7,331 bases of DNA, taken from assembly GCA_028704265.1 (NCBI GenBank), contig JAQVLH010000052.1, positions 1 through 7,331 of the forward strand, in the 5' to 3' direction. The translations under genes and the position numbers were made by a program. Origin of the DNA: Candidatus Nanoarchaeia archaeon (GTDB taxonomy: Archaea > Nanobdellota > Nanobdellia > Tiddalikarchaeales > Tiddalikarchaeaceae). The notes beneath the pieces are model-generated. The model had not been told where the DNA came from. It made no database searches and was given only the letters and a program-made list of their open reading frames with translations. Below are positions 6,631-7,331 of this stretch, one piece after another. The number at the start of each line of letters is the position of its first letter. Positions within the stretch are counted from its first letter, which is position 1.

Positions 6631-6661
6631 TTTTTATTGTTAAAAAATTTCCAATAAAAAA

Positions 6662-6671
6662 CTTTAAAATA
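6662..6671 (+). promoter_or_regulatory. TATA-box promoter of pheS
   Basis: CTTTAAAATA is centred about 26-27 bases before the ATG at 6693, the archaeal distance for a leaderless message. The bases between (AAAAGG, then A/T-rich) hold no ribosome binding site at the usual spacing. This supports the 6693 start of the partial gene. Confidence 0.5.
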
Positions 6672-6692
6672 AAAGGTTTTAACTATAATTGT

Positions 6693-7331
6693 ATGGTTAT
6701 TATTGACGAGCTTTTAGACTCATTGCATATTTTTGAAAAAAAGTTATTGATTAATTTATCTAATAATTTAAGCTTGTCAAAAGCTGTTGAATTGACTAAA
6801 ATGCCTGAGATTCAGGTTTTAAAGGCTGCCCAGTGGCTAAGCAATAAAGAGTTAGTTATAATAAAAGAATCAAAGAAAAAGGCAGTTTCATTGACTTTGA
6901 GAGGGGAGGAAGTTAGAGAAAAAGGTTTGCCTGAAATAAGGCTATTAACTGAATTAAATTTATCAGATAAAAAAATGAATGAAATCTCAAGTTTAGATAA
7001 AAATGAATTTAATAAAGCCTTAGGTGTTTGCAGGAAAGAAGGATTATTATCAATCCTTAATGGTTTGCTAAAAATTACGAGTATTGGAAAAGAATATTTA
7101 AATAAGGAAGAAAAGAAAAAATTCTTTTTAGAGTCATTAAAACAAAAAGAAGTTAATCTTAAAGATTTGAAAATTAGCGAAAATGATTTAAAAGAATTAA
7201 TTGATAGAGGATTAATATTATTAATTGATAGGACTGAATGGGAGTTTTCAACAACGCCTTTAGGGCTTCAGCTTATTAAAAAAGGCATCAATATGGATGA
7301 AGAATTGCTTGAAAGAACGAGCTCTTCATTA
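6693..7331 (+). CDS. pheS: Phenylalanine--tRNA ligase alpha subunit, N-terminal part (cut by window end)
   Basis: The frame is open from the ATG at 6693 to the last base, giving 213 residues of a protein usually near 500. It matches the N-terminal region of archaeal/eukaryotic PheS, which is built of small winged-helix domains that contact tRNA-Phe. The first runs from about residue 1 to 75: LHIFEKKLL (11-19), an AAQWLSNKELV helix-wing (45-55) and SLTLRGEE (66-73). It leads into the family hallmark GLPEIRLL (78-85). Further markers are KALGVCRKEGLL (108-119), a third helix-turn-helix near 150-175 (LKELIDRGLI) and TTPLG (187-191). The class II catalytic core that charges tRNA with phenylalanine lies beyond the window. 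Bacterial PheS has a coiled coil here instead, so this is direct evidence for an archaeal-type genome. pheT may follow downstream but is not visible. Confidence 0.88.
   Translation, partial: MVIIDELLDSLHIFEKKLLINLSNNLSLSKAVELTKMPEIQVLKAAQWLSNKELVIIKESKKKAVSLTLRGEEVREKGLPEIRLLTELNLSDKKMNEISSLDKNEFNKALGVCRKEGLLSILNGLLKITSIGKEYLNKEEKKKFFLESLKQKEVNLKDLKISENDLKELIDRGLILLIDRTEWEFSTTPLGLQLIKKGINMDEELLERTSSSL

Overview
This is a very AT-rich window of compact, mostly monocistronic genes on alternating strands. It looks archaeal, most probably from a DPANN-type lineage such as Woesearchaeota or Pacearchaeota. Three things support this: an archaeal/eukaryotic-type PheS with N-terminal winged-helix domains, an archaeal NucS/EndoMS endonuclease ending in a PCNA-binding motif, and TATA-like boxes about 24-28 bases before the start codons with no Shine-Dalgarno sequences. 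The lineage is inferred from gene content and style, not from a marker phylogeny.

Layout, left to right. (1) 45-1298 (+): a polytopic MgtC/SapB-DUF4010 membrane protein. (2) 1291-1524 (-): a 77-residue protein that is little more than a SWIM zinc finger; its end overlaps the end of gene 1 by 8 bases. (3) 1593-4694 (-): a 1033-residue single-pass membrane protein with three cytoplasmic zinc ribbons, one membrane helix, a beta-sandwich-like segment, a segment of 42 cysteines, and four diverged copies of a roughly 105-115-residue two-cysteine module. (4) 4854-5594 (+): NucS/EndoMS mismatch endonuclease. (5) 5604-6602 (-): a soluble-looking phospholipase D-superfamily protein with two HKD motifs, cardiolipin-synthase-like. 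(6) 6693 to the window end (+): the N-terminal 213 residues of PheS; the catalytic core lies outside the window.

The genes do not form an obvious pathway. Translation (PheS) and DNA mismatch repair (NucS) are housekeeping roles; the MgtC-like and PLD-like proteins act at the membrane. The least explained gene is the giant protein at 1593-4694. Its repeated outer module matches no family I can name, and its arrangement (zinc ribbons inside, disulfide-rich and repeated modules outside) suggests a surface protein for attachment or recognition that could be anchored to, or signal to, something in the cytoplasm. I see no CRISPR array, tRNA, rRNA, insertion sequence or toxin-antitoxin pair.
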